DNA of 15,801 nt from Alphaproteobacteria bacterium (GCA_024639035.1 JAHEJE010000025.1:1-15801); one strand, 5' to 3'. Positions 6,035-14,325 are shown, numbered from the stretch's first letter. Numbers and translations are program-made. Notes: generated by a model from the sequence alone, not told the origin.

Positions 6035-6922
6035 ATGACCGTTTCCAAGACAGCTGAAAACAAGGCGAAGCCGCCAGGCGACGGCAACGGCGCACGCATG
6101 TTTTCGCGGCAGTTCCCGGTCTGGCTGTGCGACGTCTGGGGTGTCGTGCACAATGGCGAGGCGGCATTTCATGATGCCTGTAGTGCTTTGCGAAACCACC
6201 GCCTGGCAGGTGGCATTGTAATCCTAATTACCAATGCCCCCAGGCCATCATCCGCCATTGTGCCGCAACTCGCCGCCATGCAGGTGCCGGCGGATTGCTA
6301 CGATGAAATGGTGTCTTCCGGTGATGTCACCCGCCGTCTGGTGAGCCTGGAGAAGGGGCGCAACGTCTACCATCTCGGCCCGGAAAAGGATCTCGCCCTG
6401 ATCGCCGGCATGCCGGTCACTTTCACTGCTCTTAAGCAAGCCGAAGTGGTTTTGTGTTCCGGACTGCTGGACGATGAGACCGAGACCCCGGAAACTTATC
6501 GGCCGCTTCTGGAGCAAATGCGTGCCCGCGATCTTGCGATGATCTGCGCCAATCCCGACCGCGTTGTGCGAAAGGGAGAGCGCCTGTTGCCCTGTGCCGG
6601 CGCCCTTGCCGCGATCTATGCCGATATCGGAGGTCAGGTGGCAATGGCCGGCAAGCCATTTGCGCCGATTTATGATGAGGCTTTGCGTCTTGCCTCAGAA
6701 TTGCGAGGAGAACCAATCGGCATCGACCGGGTGCTGGCAATCGGCGACGGCCTGCCGACCGATGTAAAGGGTGCCGCTGACTACGGCATCAGCCTGTTGT
6801 TCATTGTCGACGGCATTCACGAAAAGGAGCTGACGATGCACGAGAGTTCCGTGCCCGGCGCCGTCAGGCAAGTTGTTCCCGACGTGAAAATAGTCGGTGT
6901 CATGCGGGAATTGAACTGGTAA
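6035..6922 (+). CDS. HAD-superfamily class IIA hydrolase (TIGR01459-type, NagD-like phosphatase)
   Basis: A cytosolic HAD phosphatase of unknown substrate, 295 aa. All four HAD motifs are visible: DVWGVVHNG (33-41) with the nucleophile and acid-base aspartates replaced in form as DxW, ITNAPR (65-70) as motif II, GKPF (206-209) with the motif III lysine, and GDGLPTD (237-243) with the metal-binding acidic residues of motif IV. ICANPDR (170-176) is typical of class IIA enzymes such as NagD and 4-nitrophenylphosphatase-like proteins. The motif I variant DVWGV, where the second Asp of DxD is Trp, is a feature I associate with this alphaproteobacterial subfamily; it raises doubt about activity on ordinary phosphates. 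It lies 33 bases after the EAL-like gene and 34 bases before the MaoC gene, all on one strand, suggesting one transcript. Confidence 0.85.
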   Translation: MTVSKTAENKAKPPGDGNGARMFSRQFPVWLCDVWGVVHNGEAAFHDACSALRNHRLAGGIVILITNAPRPSSAIVPQLAAMQVPADCYDEMVSSGDVTRRLVSLEKGRNVYHLGPEKDLALIAGMPVTFTALKQAEVVLCSGLLDDETETPETYRPLLEQMRARDLAMICANPDRVVRKGERLLPCAGALAAIYADIGGQVAMAGKPFAPIYDEALRLASELRGEPIGIDRVLAIGDGLPTDVKGAADYGISLLFIVDGIHEKELTMHESSVPGAVRQVVPDVKIVGVMRELNW

Positions 6923-6956
6923 GTAGCGTGGCTGATCGCGAACAGGATGAATTCTC

Positions 6957-7382
6957 ATGACGTCCCAGAAAAGCTACACCATTTCCGAATTGGCGGTGGG
7001 CATGACGTCCAGTTACGCAAAGACATTGAGCCAGTCAGACGTAACCACATTCGCCGAAGTCTGCGGTGACGACAACCCCGTGCACGTGGATCCGGACTAT
7101 GCTGGCAAGACCATGTTCAAGGGCTGCATCGCCCACGGCATGTTGACCGGTAGCCTGATTTCAACCGTGATTGGCACCCAACTTCCGGGCAACGGTTCCA
7201 TATATCTCTCGCAGTCGCTCCGTTTCAAAGCACCGGTCATGGTCGGAGACCGGGTTGAGGCGAGTGTCGAAATCATCGATGTCGACTCGGATCGAAATCG
7301 CATCGTTCTGTTCTGCCAATGCAGGGTCGCCGACAAAGTGGTCCTCGACGGTGAAGCCAGGGTCATGGTGCCGGCCGGGTAA
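6957..7382 (+). CDS. MaoC-family hot-dog hydratase, (R)-specific enoyl-CoA hydratase type
   Basis: The 141-aa product has the single hot-dog fold of MaoC/PhaJ-type enzymes, which hydrate trans-2-enoyl-CoA to (R)-3-hydroxyacyl-CoA. The hydratase signature is present: the catalytic Asp and His lie in GDDNPVHVD (37-45), followed by IAHGML (58-63), and the C-terminal strand region covers LRFKAPVMVGDRVEASVEI. The N-terminal segment YTISELAVGMTSSYAKTLSQSDV is also typical. The true acyl substrate is unknown. The ATG at 6957 gives the expected N terminus; the ribosome-binding site is only weak. Its place between the HAD gene and ribF, with gaps of 34 and 40 bases, points to shared transcription rather than an obvious shared pathway. 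Confidence 0.9.
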   Translation: MTSQKSYTISELAVGMTSSYAKTLSQSDVTTFAEVCGDDNPVHVDPDYAGKTMFKGCIAHGMLTGSLISTVIGTQLPGNGSIYLSQSLRFKAPVMVGDRVEASVEIIDVDSDRNRIVLFCQCRVADKVVLDGEARVMVPAG

Positions 7383-7422
7383 TGTTGGAAGTGTTGCGCC
7401 CACCTGCCGGATTCTCAGAGGC

Positions 7423-8424
7423 ATGCTGATATTCGATCAGCCCGCCAGCATTGTCGATTGCTGCAAATCAGGTGTCGTTGCCATCGGCAATTTCGACGGC
7501 GTGCACCGCGGGCACCGCGAACTGCTGCAGGTTGCTTCCGACGTCGCCAGGCAGAACGGACGCCCCTGGGGTGCGGTGACATTCGAACCCCATCCCCGGG
7601 AAGTGTTCAGACCCGATGAACCGGTCTTCCGCTTGACCCCCAGGGAGCTCAAGTGTCGCCTGTTCGATAGCCTTGGCGCCGATTTCACGGCACTCCTGAA
7701 GTTTGATCGCGAGCTGGCTTCACGCGAACCGGAACAGTTTGTCCTTTCTGTTCTGGTGGGGGGGCTGTCCGTATCGCATGTCGTTACCGGTTATGATTTT
7801 CACTTTGGCCAGGGTCGCAAGGGCTCGCCGCAGACAATGATCGAGTTGGGCCGCCTTCACGGCTTCTCCGTTTCGGTGGTCGAGCAGGTGACCGACGATG
7901 ACGGCATCGCGCCGTTCTCTTCCAGTGGCATCCGCGCTGCCCTGCGCCACGGCCGGGTTGCCGAGGCTGCGAAACAACTTGGCTATTGGTGGGTCGTGAT
8001 TGGAGACGTGGTCAAGGGCGATCAGCGCGGGCGGACCATCGGGTTTCCGACGGCGAACATCATACTGGATGCCGGGTGCGAGCCGGCAGAAGGCATCTAC
8101 GCGCTCAGGGTGCGCGATGGCAGTTCACCGCACGGCAAGGTCTGGCATGCTGCCGGTTATATTGGAAAGCGGCCGACATTTGCCACCGATCAGTCTTTCT
8201 TGGAGATTCACCTGTTTGATTTCGAAGGCGATCTTTACGGCAGGTCGCTGATCGTCGAGTTCGTCGACTACCTGCGCCCCGACAGGAAGTTCGGGTCGGT
8301 GGAGGAATTGACGGCGCAGATGGCGCGCGACTGTGAGCGCGCGGCGCACCGTCTCACCCGAGCCGAGATCGATTCCGCTACGATGTCTTTTCTGGATCGA
8401 GCAAGCGGTGCAGGTGCACGATGA
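7423..8424 (+). CDS. ribF: Bifunctional riboflavin kinase / FAD synthetase RibF
   Basis: RibF converts riboflavin to FMN and then FMN to FAD in the cytosol. The 333-aa protein has both domains. The N-terminal adenylyltransferase has GNFDGVHRGH (22-31, the HxGH nucleotide-binding motif), VTGYDFHFGQGRKG (121-133 region) and SSSGIRAAL (166-174). The C-terminal flavokinase has GRTIGFPTAN (203-212), GKRPTF (248-253) and EIHLFDFEGDLYG (261-273). The frame is open much further upstream, but that part is a shadow of the MaoC gene. I chose ATG7423 because it lies 40 bases after the MaoC stop, has a CAGAGG site before it, and gives the family's usual length and start. Its last 47 bases overlap the convergent DUF4170 gene. 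Confidence 0.96.
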   Translation: MLIFDQPASIVDCCKSGVVAIGNFDGVHRGHRELLQVASDVARQNGRPWGAVTFEPHPREVFRPDEPVFRLTPRELKCRLFDSLGADFTALLKFDRELASREPEQFVLSVLVGGLSVSHVVTGYDFHFGQGRKGSPQTMIELGRLHGFSVSVVEQVTDDDGIAPFSSSGIRAALRHGRVAEAAKQLGYWWVVIGDVVKGDQRGRTIGFPTANIILDAGCEPAEGIYALRVRDGSSPHGKVWHAAGYIGKRPTFATDQSFLEIHLFDFEGDLYGRSLIVEFVDYLRPDRKFGSVEELTAQMARDCERAAHRLTRAEIDSATMSFLDRASGAGAR

Positions 8425-8623
8425 AATAACGCATCTCGGCAATATCGATTGTCTGCCGCGCTTTTGGCTCCCAGGCATCGTATGCAGCGGCGTAGTTGGG
8501 ATAGATGCCGACGATATCGAGATTTGACACGTCCTTGAATTCGACGCCGTCAAGCTCCTCAAGTTCACCGCCAAAGACGAGATGCAGCAATTGCTCTGTT
8601 GTTTCTTCCGGCTCTTTACCCAT
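8378..8623 (-). CDS. DUF4170 family small protein
   Basis: This 81-aa protein carries the conserved block of the alphaproteobacterial DUF4170 family, with IVGIYPNYAAAYDAW (36-50) followed by MRYFIVHLHRLLDP (63-76). The function is unknown, and I see no signal peptide or membrane segment; it is likely a small cytosolic protein. It is the last gene of the ubiA-pmbA-cysQ run: the cysQ stop TGA is separated from this ATG by three bases, and the ribosome-binding site AGGGGG lies inside the end of cysQ, so translation is probably coupled. Its 3' end overlaps ribF by 47 bases tail to tail. Confidence 0.88.
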   Translation of the reverse strand: MGKEPEETTEQLLHLVFGGELEELDGVEFKDVSNLDIVGIYPNYAAAYDAWEPKARQTIDIAEMRYFIVHLHRLLDPEKTS

Positions 8624-8626
8624 GTA

Positions 8627-9436
8627 TCAGCCCCCTTTGTATCCTTTGGTCCTATCCAGAATTTCACCGTGTAATGCGTGTCCCGACGCGACCAGACCGC
8701 TTTGCCGGGTTCGCACCTGATTATAGGTCATTTTCGTCCCGTCAAGTCTCGAAACACACCCACCGGCCTCGTGCACTATGAGATCGCCCGCGGCGAGGTC
8801 CCAGTCGCTCTTGTCGCCCACCGCTAGTGTTGCATCGAACGTTCCGTCTGCAACCAGGCACAAGCGCAGGGCCAGCGAGGTTGTCATTCCGGTGGTCACT
8901 TGCGGCCAGGGCCGTTGCCAGCGATCCCGTCGCAATACCTTTTCATGGGCAATGAAGCGCGCGCCGGGCAGCTCGCTGCGCGCCGAAGCGATCAGCGACT
9001 TTGCGTTGCAGCGGGCGCCGTGGCCGGCCCGGGCAAAATAGAAGTTGCCCGTGGCAGGTGCAAAGACGCTGCCCAGTATCGGTCGACCAGCCTCAACCAG
9101 CGCAACCGCCACCGACCAGTTCTCGGAACCCTTGAGAAACGATCTGGTTCCGTCGATCGGATCGACTACCCAGACCCGGCGGCGTGACAAGCGCTCCGGT
9201 CGATCTTCGGTTTCCTCAGACAGCCAGCCGTAATCCGGTCGCCCCTGCGCCAAGCGGGCGTGCAGAAAATCATTCACGGCGATGTCTGCATCGCTGACCG
9301 GCGTTCCATCATCCTTGATGCGCCCGGCCGGTGAAGTCTTGAACAGCCGATGAGCCAGCGCGCCGGCCTCGCGAACCGCATCGATCAGCAATTCCTCGTC
9401 CTGCCCGATGTCGAGATCGTTGTTAGGTGCCTGCAA
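8627..9436 (-). CDS. cysQ: Inositol monophosphatase family phosphatase, CysQ-type 3'(2'),5'-bisphosphate nucleotidase
   Basis: A magnesium-dependent, lithium-sensitive-type phosphatase of 269 aa. Family motifs are complete: LSEE at 72-75, the metal-binding DPIDGTRSF at 92-100, and WDLAAGDLIVHEAGG at 212-226. CysQ proteins remove PAP, a by-product of sulfate assimilation, but related members act on inositol phosphate or histidinol phosphate, and the motifs alone do not separate these. The FLKG after DPIDGTRS favours the CysQ or 3'-phosphatase branch over SuhB, which has NF at that place. The start is TTG9436: a GAGGAG site lies 7 bases upstream, within the end of pmbA, and no ATG is available nearby. 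The gene overlaps the pmbA stop by 14 bases. Confidence 0.85.
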   Translation of the reverse strand: MQAPNNDLDIGQDEELLIDAVREAGALAHRLFKTSPAGRIKDDGTPVSDADIAVNDFLHARLAQGRPDYGWLSEETEDRPERLSRRRVWVVDPIDGTRSFLKGSENWSVAVALVEAGRPILGSVFAPATGNFYFARAGHGARCNAKSLIASARSELPGARFIAHEKVLRRDRWQRPWPQVTTGMTTSLALRLCLVADGTFDATLAVGDKSDWDLAAGDLIVHEAGGCVSRLDGTKMTYNQVRTRQSGLVASGHALHGEILDRTKGYKGG

Positions 9437-10772
9437 TCGTCATCTCCTCAATGCGGCAGGTGGGTGCGTTGGTCGCACCGCGAATGACCAGGTCGCTTGC
9501 CGGTGTCAGCGCCAGGTACATGTCGTTCAGGTTGCCGGCAATGGTAATTTCGCTCACCGGATAGCTGATCTCGCCATCCTCTATCCAGAACCCGCTGGCG
9601 CCACGGCTGTAGTCACCGGTTACCCCATTGACGCCCATGCCGATCAGTTCCGTGACCAGAAACCCCGCCTTGATATCGCTCATCAGCGCCATTGGCGATA
9701 GCTGACCGGGCTGCATGTTGAAGTTCCCGGTCGAAGGCGAGGGGGTGTTTGAGGCGCCTCTGGAAGCGTTCCCAGTAGGGGCCAGGCCAAGCTGCCGTGC
9801 TGAGCTCAGGTCTAGCAGCCACGACGCCAGCACACCGTCATCAACGACAACCCTGCGCTGCGTCGGGAGGCCTTCTGCATCGAATGGCTTGGACCCGTGA
9901 CCACGTGCCTGGCGGCCGTCGTCGACAATCGAGACTCCTTCGGCAAAAACCCTCTCGCCCAACCGATCTTTCAGGAAGCTGGTCCCTCTTACCACCGCGG
10001 CACCATTGATGGCGCCGGCAAGATGATTGAGCAGACTGCCGGCGAGACGTTGCTCGAACACGACCGGCACGGCCTGCGATGGAACCTTCCGTGGGTTTTC
10101 GCGACGCACCGCCCGTTCCGCTGCTGCGCGACCGATTGATTGCGCAGCCGCGAGGTCTTTGAAATGCAGAGATGTGTCATACTCGTAGTCACGCGCCATC
10201 TTGGTTCCAGATCCGGCGATGAAGCTTGAGGATACGCTGTAGCCGGTCCTGTCATATTGGCCGCAAAATCCGTTGCTGGTCGCCAGGCCGATCGTGCGTC
10301 GCGAGGCGCTTGCACCGGTGCCTGCCGCCGCCGTGACCCCGGCAACCGACCGCCCGGCACCTTCGGCTTGAAGCGCCAGTTCGAGCAATTGATCTGTGGT
10401 CAGTGTGGTTTCATCCGCCAGGTCCAGGTCTGTGATCTCCGTCGCCAGTTGCTCCGCGGCGGCCAACCCGGCAAAGGGATCCTCCGGTGCTGCCTGTGCC
10501 ATTGCGACGACCTGCACGGCCAGCTTGGAGGCTTCGTCTGGGTCGATCTTTGATGTTGATACGACGGCTTGCGCCTTTCCTGCGAACACCCGCAGACCCG
10601 CTTCGCAGCTTTCTGAACTATCGATGCCCTCGCGTTCGCCGTCGCGGATACTGACGCTCCGGCTGTGGCTGGAAAACACAACCGCGTCGGCTGCATCGGC
10701 GCCGGCCTTGATGGCCTGGTCCACCAGACGTTGGGCGAAGCTTGCCGGTGGTTCGAGTGTGGACTTGGTCAT
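9423..10772 (-). CDS. pmbA: Metalloprotease homologue PmbA / TldE
   Basis: TldE (PmbA) is the partner of the zinc protease TldD; the heterodimer degrades unfolded peptides and matures some ribosomal peptides. The 449-aa product shows the family's C-terminal signature VTGDYSRGASGFW (384-396) and EITIAGNL (408-415). It lacks an HExxxH zinc motif, as expected for the non-catalytic TldE member, so tldD must lie elsewhere. The open frame extends upstream to 11021 inside ubiA, but that portion is a shadow. ATG10772 gives MTKSTLEPPASFAQRLVDQA and the normal length, and lies five bases after the ubiA stop. The downstream cysQ gene starts within its last codons. Confidence 0.93.
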   Translation of the reverse strand: MTKSTLEPPASFAQRLVDQAIKAGADAADAVVFSSHSRSVSIRDGEREGIDSSESCEAGLRVFAGKAQAVVSTSKIDPDEASKLAVQVVAMAQAAPEDPFAGLAAAEQLATEITDLDLADETTLTTDQLLELALQAEGAGRSVAGVTAAAGTGASASRRTIGLATSNGFCGQYDRTGYSVSSSFIAGSGTKMARDYEYDTSLHFKDLAAAQSIGRAAAERAVRRENPRKVPSQAVPVVFEQRLAGSLLNHLAGAINGAAVVRGTSFLKDRLGERVFAEGVSIVDDGRQARGHGSKPFDAEGLPTQRRVVVDDGVLASWLLDLSSARQLGLAPTGNASRGASNTPSPSTGNFNMQPGQLSPMALMSDIKAGFLVTELIGMGVNGVTGDYSRGASGFWIEDGEISYPVSEITIAGNLNDMYLALTPASDLVIRGATNAPTCRIEEMTIAGT

Positions 10773-10777
10773 TTGCG

Positions 10778-11722
10778 CTACAAGACCTGCTTTATCAGTG
10801 AGTCGCCTGCCGCCCCGGCAAAAATGATCAAGCCGAATAGCTTGTTGGAGCGAAACAGCTTGAGACAGCGTTCCGGATTGTCCGTATCGAGCCGTGCCAG
10901 TTGCCAGGCCCCATGCATGCCGGCAAGGGCAATCGACATGTGAAAAACCAGGCCCGCACCTGCCATCCACCCTGCAGCGTCGATAAGCGCCAGCGCCGCA
11001 AGGAAAAAGGCTGCCAGCCACTTGTGCGTGTTGACACCGAACCGCAGGGCTGTGGACTTCACGCCAATCAGCATGTCGTCTTCCTTATCCTGATGCGCAT
11101 ATATGGTGTCATAGGCCAAAGTCCAGCATATGCCACCTGCATAGAGGATTACAGGCGCCCAATCGAGCCGGCCGACAACGGCAGCCCAGCCCAGCAACGC
11201 GCCCCAGTTGAAGGCAAATCCAAGGAACAGTTGCGGCCAATAGGTATAGCGCTTCATGAATGGGTAGATCGCCACAGTCGCCAGAGAGGCAATGCCAAGC
11301 CAGATCGCAAAACCGTTGAACTGGAGCAGGATGATGAAGGCCAACAGTGCCTGGGCAACCAGAAACAGCCTGGCCTGACCGACGCTGACCTGCCCCGATG
11401 GGATCGGTCGCGAGCGGGTGCGCGCAACCTTGGCATCGATGTGCCGGTCCACAATGTCATTGAACGTGCAACCGGCGCCGCGCATCAGGACGGCGCCAAG
11501 CATGAACAGCACCAGGAGCTTGATGTCCGCAATGCCGCCACCCTGACTAGTGCCGGCCAGGGCAATCGACCACCAGCAGGGCAGCAACAGCAGCCACCAT
11601 CCGATCGGCCGCTCCAGCCGCGCCATTCTGGCAAAGGGGCGGAAGCGGGCAGGCACCCAGTGGTCGGCCCAGTGCCGGTTTACCGCGTCGGCCACCCGGC
11701 CATCTGTCGACTGATCGCTCAT
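10778..11722 (-). CDS. ubiA: 4-hydroxybenzoate polyprenyltransferase UbiA
   Basis: UbiA attaches the polyprenyl side chain to 4-hydroxybenzoate in the inner membrane, the first membrane step of ubiquinone synthesis. The 314-aa protein is rich in hydrophobic helices (about eight or nine). Both Asp-rich substrate sites are visible: NDIVDRHID (88-96) followed by RTRSRPIPSG (101-110), and DTIYAHQDKEDD (205-216). I chose ATG11722 (MSDQSTDGRV) over a start 21 codons upstream, because the extension is not hydrophobic, is Cys and Arg rich, and exceeds the family length. The ribosome-binding site is weak. It heads a minus-strand operon and is divergent from rsmE, with about 85 bases between the starts. 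Confidence 0.95.
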   Translation of the reverse strand: MSDQSTDGRVADAVNRHWADHWVPARFRPFARMARLERPIGWWLLLLPCWWSIALAGTSQGGGIADIKLLVLFMLGAVLMRGAGCTFNDIVDRHIDAKVARTRSRPIPSGQVSVGQARLFLVAQALLAFIILLQFNGFAIWLGIASLATVAIYPFMKRYTYWPQLFLGFAFNWGALLGWAAVVGRLDWAPVILYAGGICWTLAYDTIYAHQDKEDDMLIGVKSTALRFGVNTHKWLAAFFLAALALIDAAGWMAGAGLVFHMSIALAGMHGAWQLARLDTDNPERCLKLFRSNKLFGLIIFAGAAGDSLIKQVL

Positions 11723-11807
11723 ATGTCTGCAGCAATACCGTGATTGGCAGCCGCCCGCAAACGCCATATACCTGCGGCAGATCAATTTGAGCGTGAATTA
11801 TCCGGTG

Positions 11808-12560
11808 ATGTCGAAAGCTGCAAAGAGCCCCCGTCTGTTCACATCCGAACGGCTGGCGCAAACCGCACAGGTTGCGCTGGCGCCTGCCCAGGCACACTAT
11901 CTGGTCTCGGTCATGCGTTTGAAGGCTGGAGATAGCGTCCGATTGTTCAATGGTGAAGACGGCGAATGGCTATGTCGGATGGAGCAGGCCTCGCGCAAGG
12001 CCGCCACAGTGGCCTGCATCGACTTCCTGGCAGCACCGCAACGCCTGCCCGACATCGATTATCTGTTTGCGCCATTGAAGTCCGCCCGCCTCGACTACAT
12101 GGCGCAAAAAGCAACGGAAATGGGCGTCAGGCGGATGCGCCCCGTCTTCACCGAACGTACGGTCCCTTCAAGGGTGAACATCGGCAGATTGCGCGCCAAC
12201 GTGATTGAGGCGGCCGAACAGTGCAATATGATTGCCGTTCCGCACCTGCTTGAGCCGCAGAAATTGCCGGCTGTTCTGGCGGATTGGGAACCCGGCAGAC
12301 ATCTGATCCACTGTGACGAGCAGGCCCCCGTCGCCAGCGCGATTGCACAGCTTGGCAGGCTCGAGCCGGGCCCGGCAGCGGTTCTCGTGGGACCTGAAGG
12401 AGGCTTTTCCCCAAGCGAACAGGCCCAGTTGCGGGCGCTGCCTGAGGTCGTACCGATTTCACTGGGCCCGAGGATCATGCGCGCAGATACCGCGGCGGTT
12501 GCAGCACTTGCCATCGTCCAGTCGGTTCTGGGTGACCTGTCCGGCCGCCAGCCGGATTGA
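11808..12560 (+). CDS. rsmE: 16S rRNA (uracil-1498-N3)-methyltransferase RsmE
   Basis: RsmE methylates N3 of U1498 in the 16S rRNA decoding region, using SAM bound in a SPOUT trefoil knot. The 250-aa product has the N-terminal PUA-like domain with RLF near residue 9, HYLVSVMRLKAGD (30-42) and LFNGEDGEW (46-54), and the knot motifs LVGPEGGF (193-200) and LGPRIMRADTA (219-229). KATEMGV at 101-107 is also family-typical. The start is uncertain: ATG11808 gives an RsmE-like N terminus, but TTG11787 in the same frame is possible, and neither has a strong ribosome-binding site. It is divergent from ubiA. Confidence 0.93.
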   Translation: MSKAAKSPRLFTSERLAQTAQVALAPAQAHYLVSVMRLKAGDSVRLFNGEDGEWLCRMEQASRKAATVACIDFLAAPQRLPDIDYLFAPLKSARLDYMAQKATEMGVRRMRPVFTERTVPSRVNIGRLRANVIEAAEQCNMIAVPHLLEPQKLPAVLADWEPGRHLIHCDEQAPVASAIAQLGRLEPGPAAVLVGPEGGFSPSEQAQLRALPEVVPISLGPRIMRADTAAVAALAIVQSVLGDLSGRQPD

Positions 12561-12680
12561 TGGGCCCGGCCAAATCTTTGACTTGCGAAGCCGGCACGTT
12601 CCCAGCTAGTTAGGGTTTGAATTCGAGGCCTTCCCGCCGCTCGCGCGCGCTGCACACTCCCCCGCGAAAGGGTCAAAATC

Positions 12681-14063
12681 GTGAGTATTCCTTCTCCTGA
12701 TTCTCCCCGGACCCGGGCTGTCGTCGAAGACCGCCGCCAGCTTGTGGAATACCTCGAAGACGGCTGCAAGCCGCGCGAGAGTTGGCGGATAGGCACCGAG
12801 CACGAGAAATTCGCCTTCCTGACCGATACCCTGGAGCCGGTTCCCTACGACGGTGAACGCTCCATTCGCGCATTGCTGGAAGGCTTGCGTGACCGCTTCG
12901 GCTGGCAGGGGGTGACCGAGAACGGCAGGACCATCGGGCTGCACGATGCCGAGGGCGGCGCGTCAATCTCGCTGGAACCTGGTGGCCAGTTCGAGCTTTC
13001 CGGGGCACCGCTGCATTGCCTCCAGGAAACCTGCGAGGAGGTGCATGATCATCTCGCCCAGGTTCGCGAGATCGGTGATAGGCTCGGCATCGGTTTTCTC
13101 GGCCTCGGGTTCAACCCGCTTTGGCGCCGCCAGGACATTCCGATCATGCCGAAGGGCCGCTACAAGATCATGTATGACTACATGGCCAAGAAGGGAAACC
13201 TCGGCCGCGACATGATGCTGCGTTCGTGCACCGTGCAGGTGAATGTCGATTTCGGTTCCGAGGCCGATATGGTCAAGAAACTGCGGACCTCGATTGCCCT
13301 TCAACCGATTGCAACGGCGCTGTTTGCCTGTTCACCGTTCACCGAAGGCAAGCCCAACGGTTTCAAGTCGTTTCGCTCGGAAATCTGGCGTGATACCGAC
13401 CCGGACCGCACCGGCATGCTTCCCTTCGTGTTCGAGGATGGTTTCGGTTTCGAGAAATGGGTCGACTTTGCCCTCGATGTGCCGATGTATTTCGTCTATC
13501 GCGATGGCAACTATATCGATGTTTCGGGCCAGAGCTTTCGCGATTTTCTCGCCGGCTGCTTGCCGCAGTTGCCCGGCGTCAGGCCGACCATCAAGGATTG
13601 GTCTGATCATCTGACGACGATCTTCCCCGAGGTGCGCATCAAGCAGTACATGGAAATGCGTGGCGCTGATGCCGGCCCCTGGCGCACATTATGTGCTTTG
13701 CCGGCGTTCTGGGTCGGTCTGCTGTATGACGACAGCGCATTGGACGCGGCATGGGACCTGGCCAAGGACTGGACTGCCGACCAGCGCCAGCAGTTGCGCG
13801 ACACAGTGCCTGCGCTGGGCCTTGAAGCAGAGATTGCCGGACGCAGCGTGCGCGAAATAGCTGCCGACTGCCTGAGCATTTCCCGCGCCGCGTTACTTGA
13901 ACGCAAGAACGTCGGCTGCAAGGGGCGCACCGAAGCCCAGTTTCTCGACGTTCTCGATGAATTCGTTGAAACCGGTCAAACCCGCGCCGATGAGCTGCTC
14001 GAATTGTACCATGGTTCCTGGGACGGTGACGTCAGCCGGGTTTATCGCGATTTCGCGTTCTAG
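12681..14063 (+). CDS. gshA: Glutamate-cysteine ligase, plant/alphaproteobacterial type (GCS2 family)
   Basis: This enzyme joins glutamate and cysteine with ATP, the first and usually limiting step of glutathione synthesis. At 460 aa it fits the plant-type class shared with alphaproteobacteria. Visible signatures are GTEHEKF (38-44), SLEPGGQFELSGAP (97-110, substrate and metal residues), MPKGRYKIMYDYM (156-168) and TVQVNVDF (184-191). The start is GTG12681, with AAAGGG about 8 bases upstream; no nearby in-frame ATG exists. A possible promoter lies before it, TTGCGA at 12583-12588 and TAGTTA at 12607-12612 with 18 bases between, though it is weak. The protein ends VYRDFAF, close to the family's usual aromatic end, so the mobile-element-like insertion at its stop codon seems not to have truncated it. 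Confidence 0.96.
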   Translation: MSIPSPDSPRTRAVVEDRRQLVEYLEDGCKPRESWRIGTEHEKFAFLTDTLEPVPYDGERSIRALLEGLRDRFGWQGVTENGRTIGLHDAEGGASISLEPGGQFELSGAPLHCLQETCEEVHDHLAQVREIGDRLGIGFLGLGFNPLWRRQDIPIMPKGRYKIMYDYMAKKGNLGRDMMLRSCTVQVNVDFGSEADMVKKLRTSIALQPIATALFACSPFTEGKPNGFKSFRSEIWRDTDPDRTGMLPFVFEDGFGFEKWVDFALDVPMYFVYRDGNYIDVSGQSFRDFLAGCLPQLPGVRPTIKDWSDHLTTIFPEVRIKQYMEMRGADAGPWRTLCALPAFWVGLLYDDSALDAAWDLAKDWTADQRQQLRDTVPALGLEAEIAGRSVREIAADCLSISRAALLERKNVGCKGRTEAQFLDVLDEFVETGQTRADELLELYHGSWDGDVSRVYRDFAF

Positions 14064-14325
14064 AGCACTTTTCGATCATACGGGATCACTTGATGGAGCC
14101 AAATTCGTTCATATGGCAGGCGCGGTGCGCAGCGCGATGCGGTGCATCGGGCAAGCGCTGCAACGCACCAGATGGGCGAATTTGGCCCACCGCAGGCCGG
14201 ATTTCCGCGCCTTCTGGACGTCACCATGCTCGGCTTGCGGTCAACCAGACCGCCGCGCCAAGCATGCCTAGCCAGCAGACGCGGAAATCCGGTCAAGCGA
14301 TTCCGTATGATCGAAAAGTGCTCTA
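14061..14325. mobile_element. MITE-like non-autonomous element with 33-bp terminal inverted repeats
   Basis: The ends are inverted copies, 14061-14093 and 14293-14325, matching at 31 of 33 positions and beginning TAGAGCACTTTTCGATCATA on each strand. Inside are two large hairpins. The left pairs 14098-14107 perfectly with 14177-14186, with a further 12 bp inside (GGTGCG-CAGCGC against GCGCTG-CGCACC) and a GATGC/GCATC tip. The right pairs 14195-14209 with 14280-14294 (one G-T). There is no transposase or plausible gene. The element is bounded by CTAG at 14060-14063 and 14323-14326, so it may carry a TA duplication (IS630/Tc1-like) or a CTAG duplication (IS5-like). Removing it and one copy restores ttCTAGcgg, in which both neighbouring genes keep their TAG stops. 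It probably also separates the convergent transcripts as a structured 3' region. Confidence 0.75.

Noticed and set aside
7171..7422. N-terminal extension of ribF by 84 codons
   Set aside because: This part overlaps the MaoC gene in another frame and is Arg/Ser-rich shadow sequence; RibF starts naturally at ATG7423.
10773..11021. N-terminal extension of pmbA by 83 codons into ubiA
   Set aside because: The extension is not homologous in form to PmbA and lies inside ubiA; ATG10772 gives the normal length and sits just after the ubiA stop.
10901..11743. 280-codon plus-strand open frame opposite ubiA
   Set aside because: ubiA has clear Asp-rich motifs and membrane helices in its own frame; the antisense product is a Gln/Arg/Pro-rich shadow.
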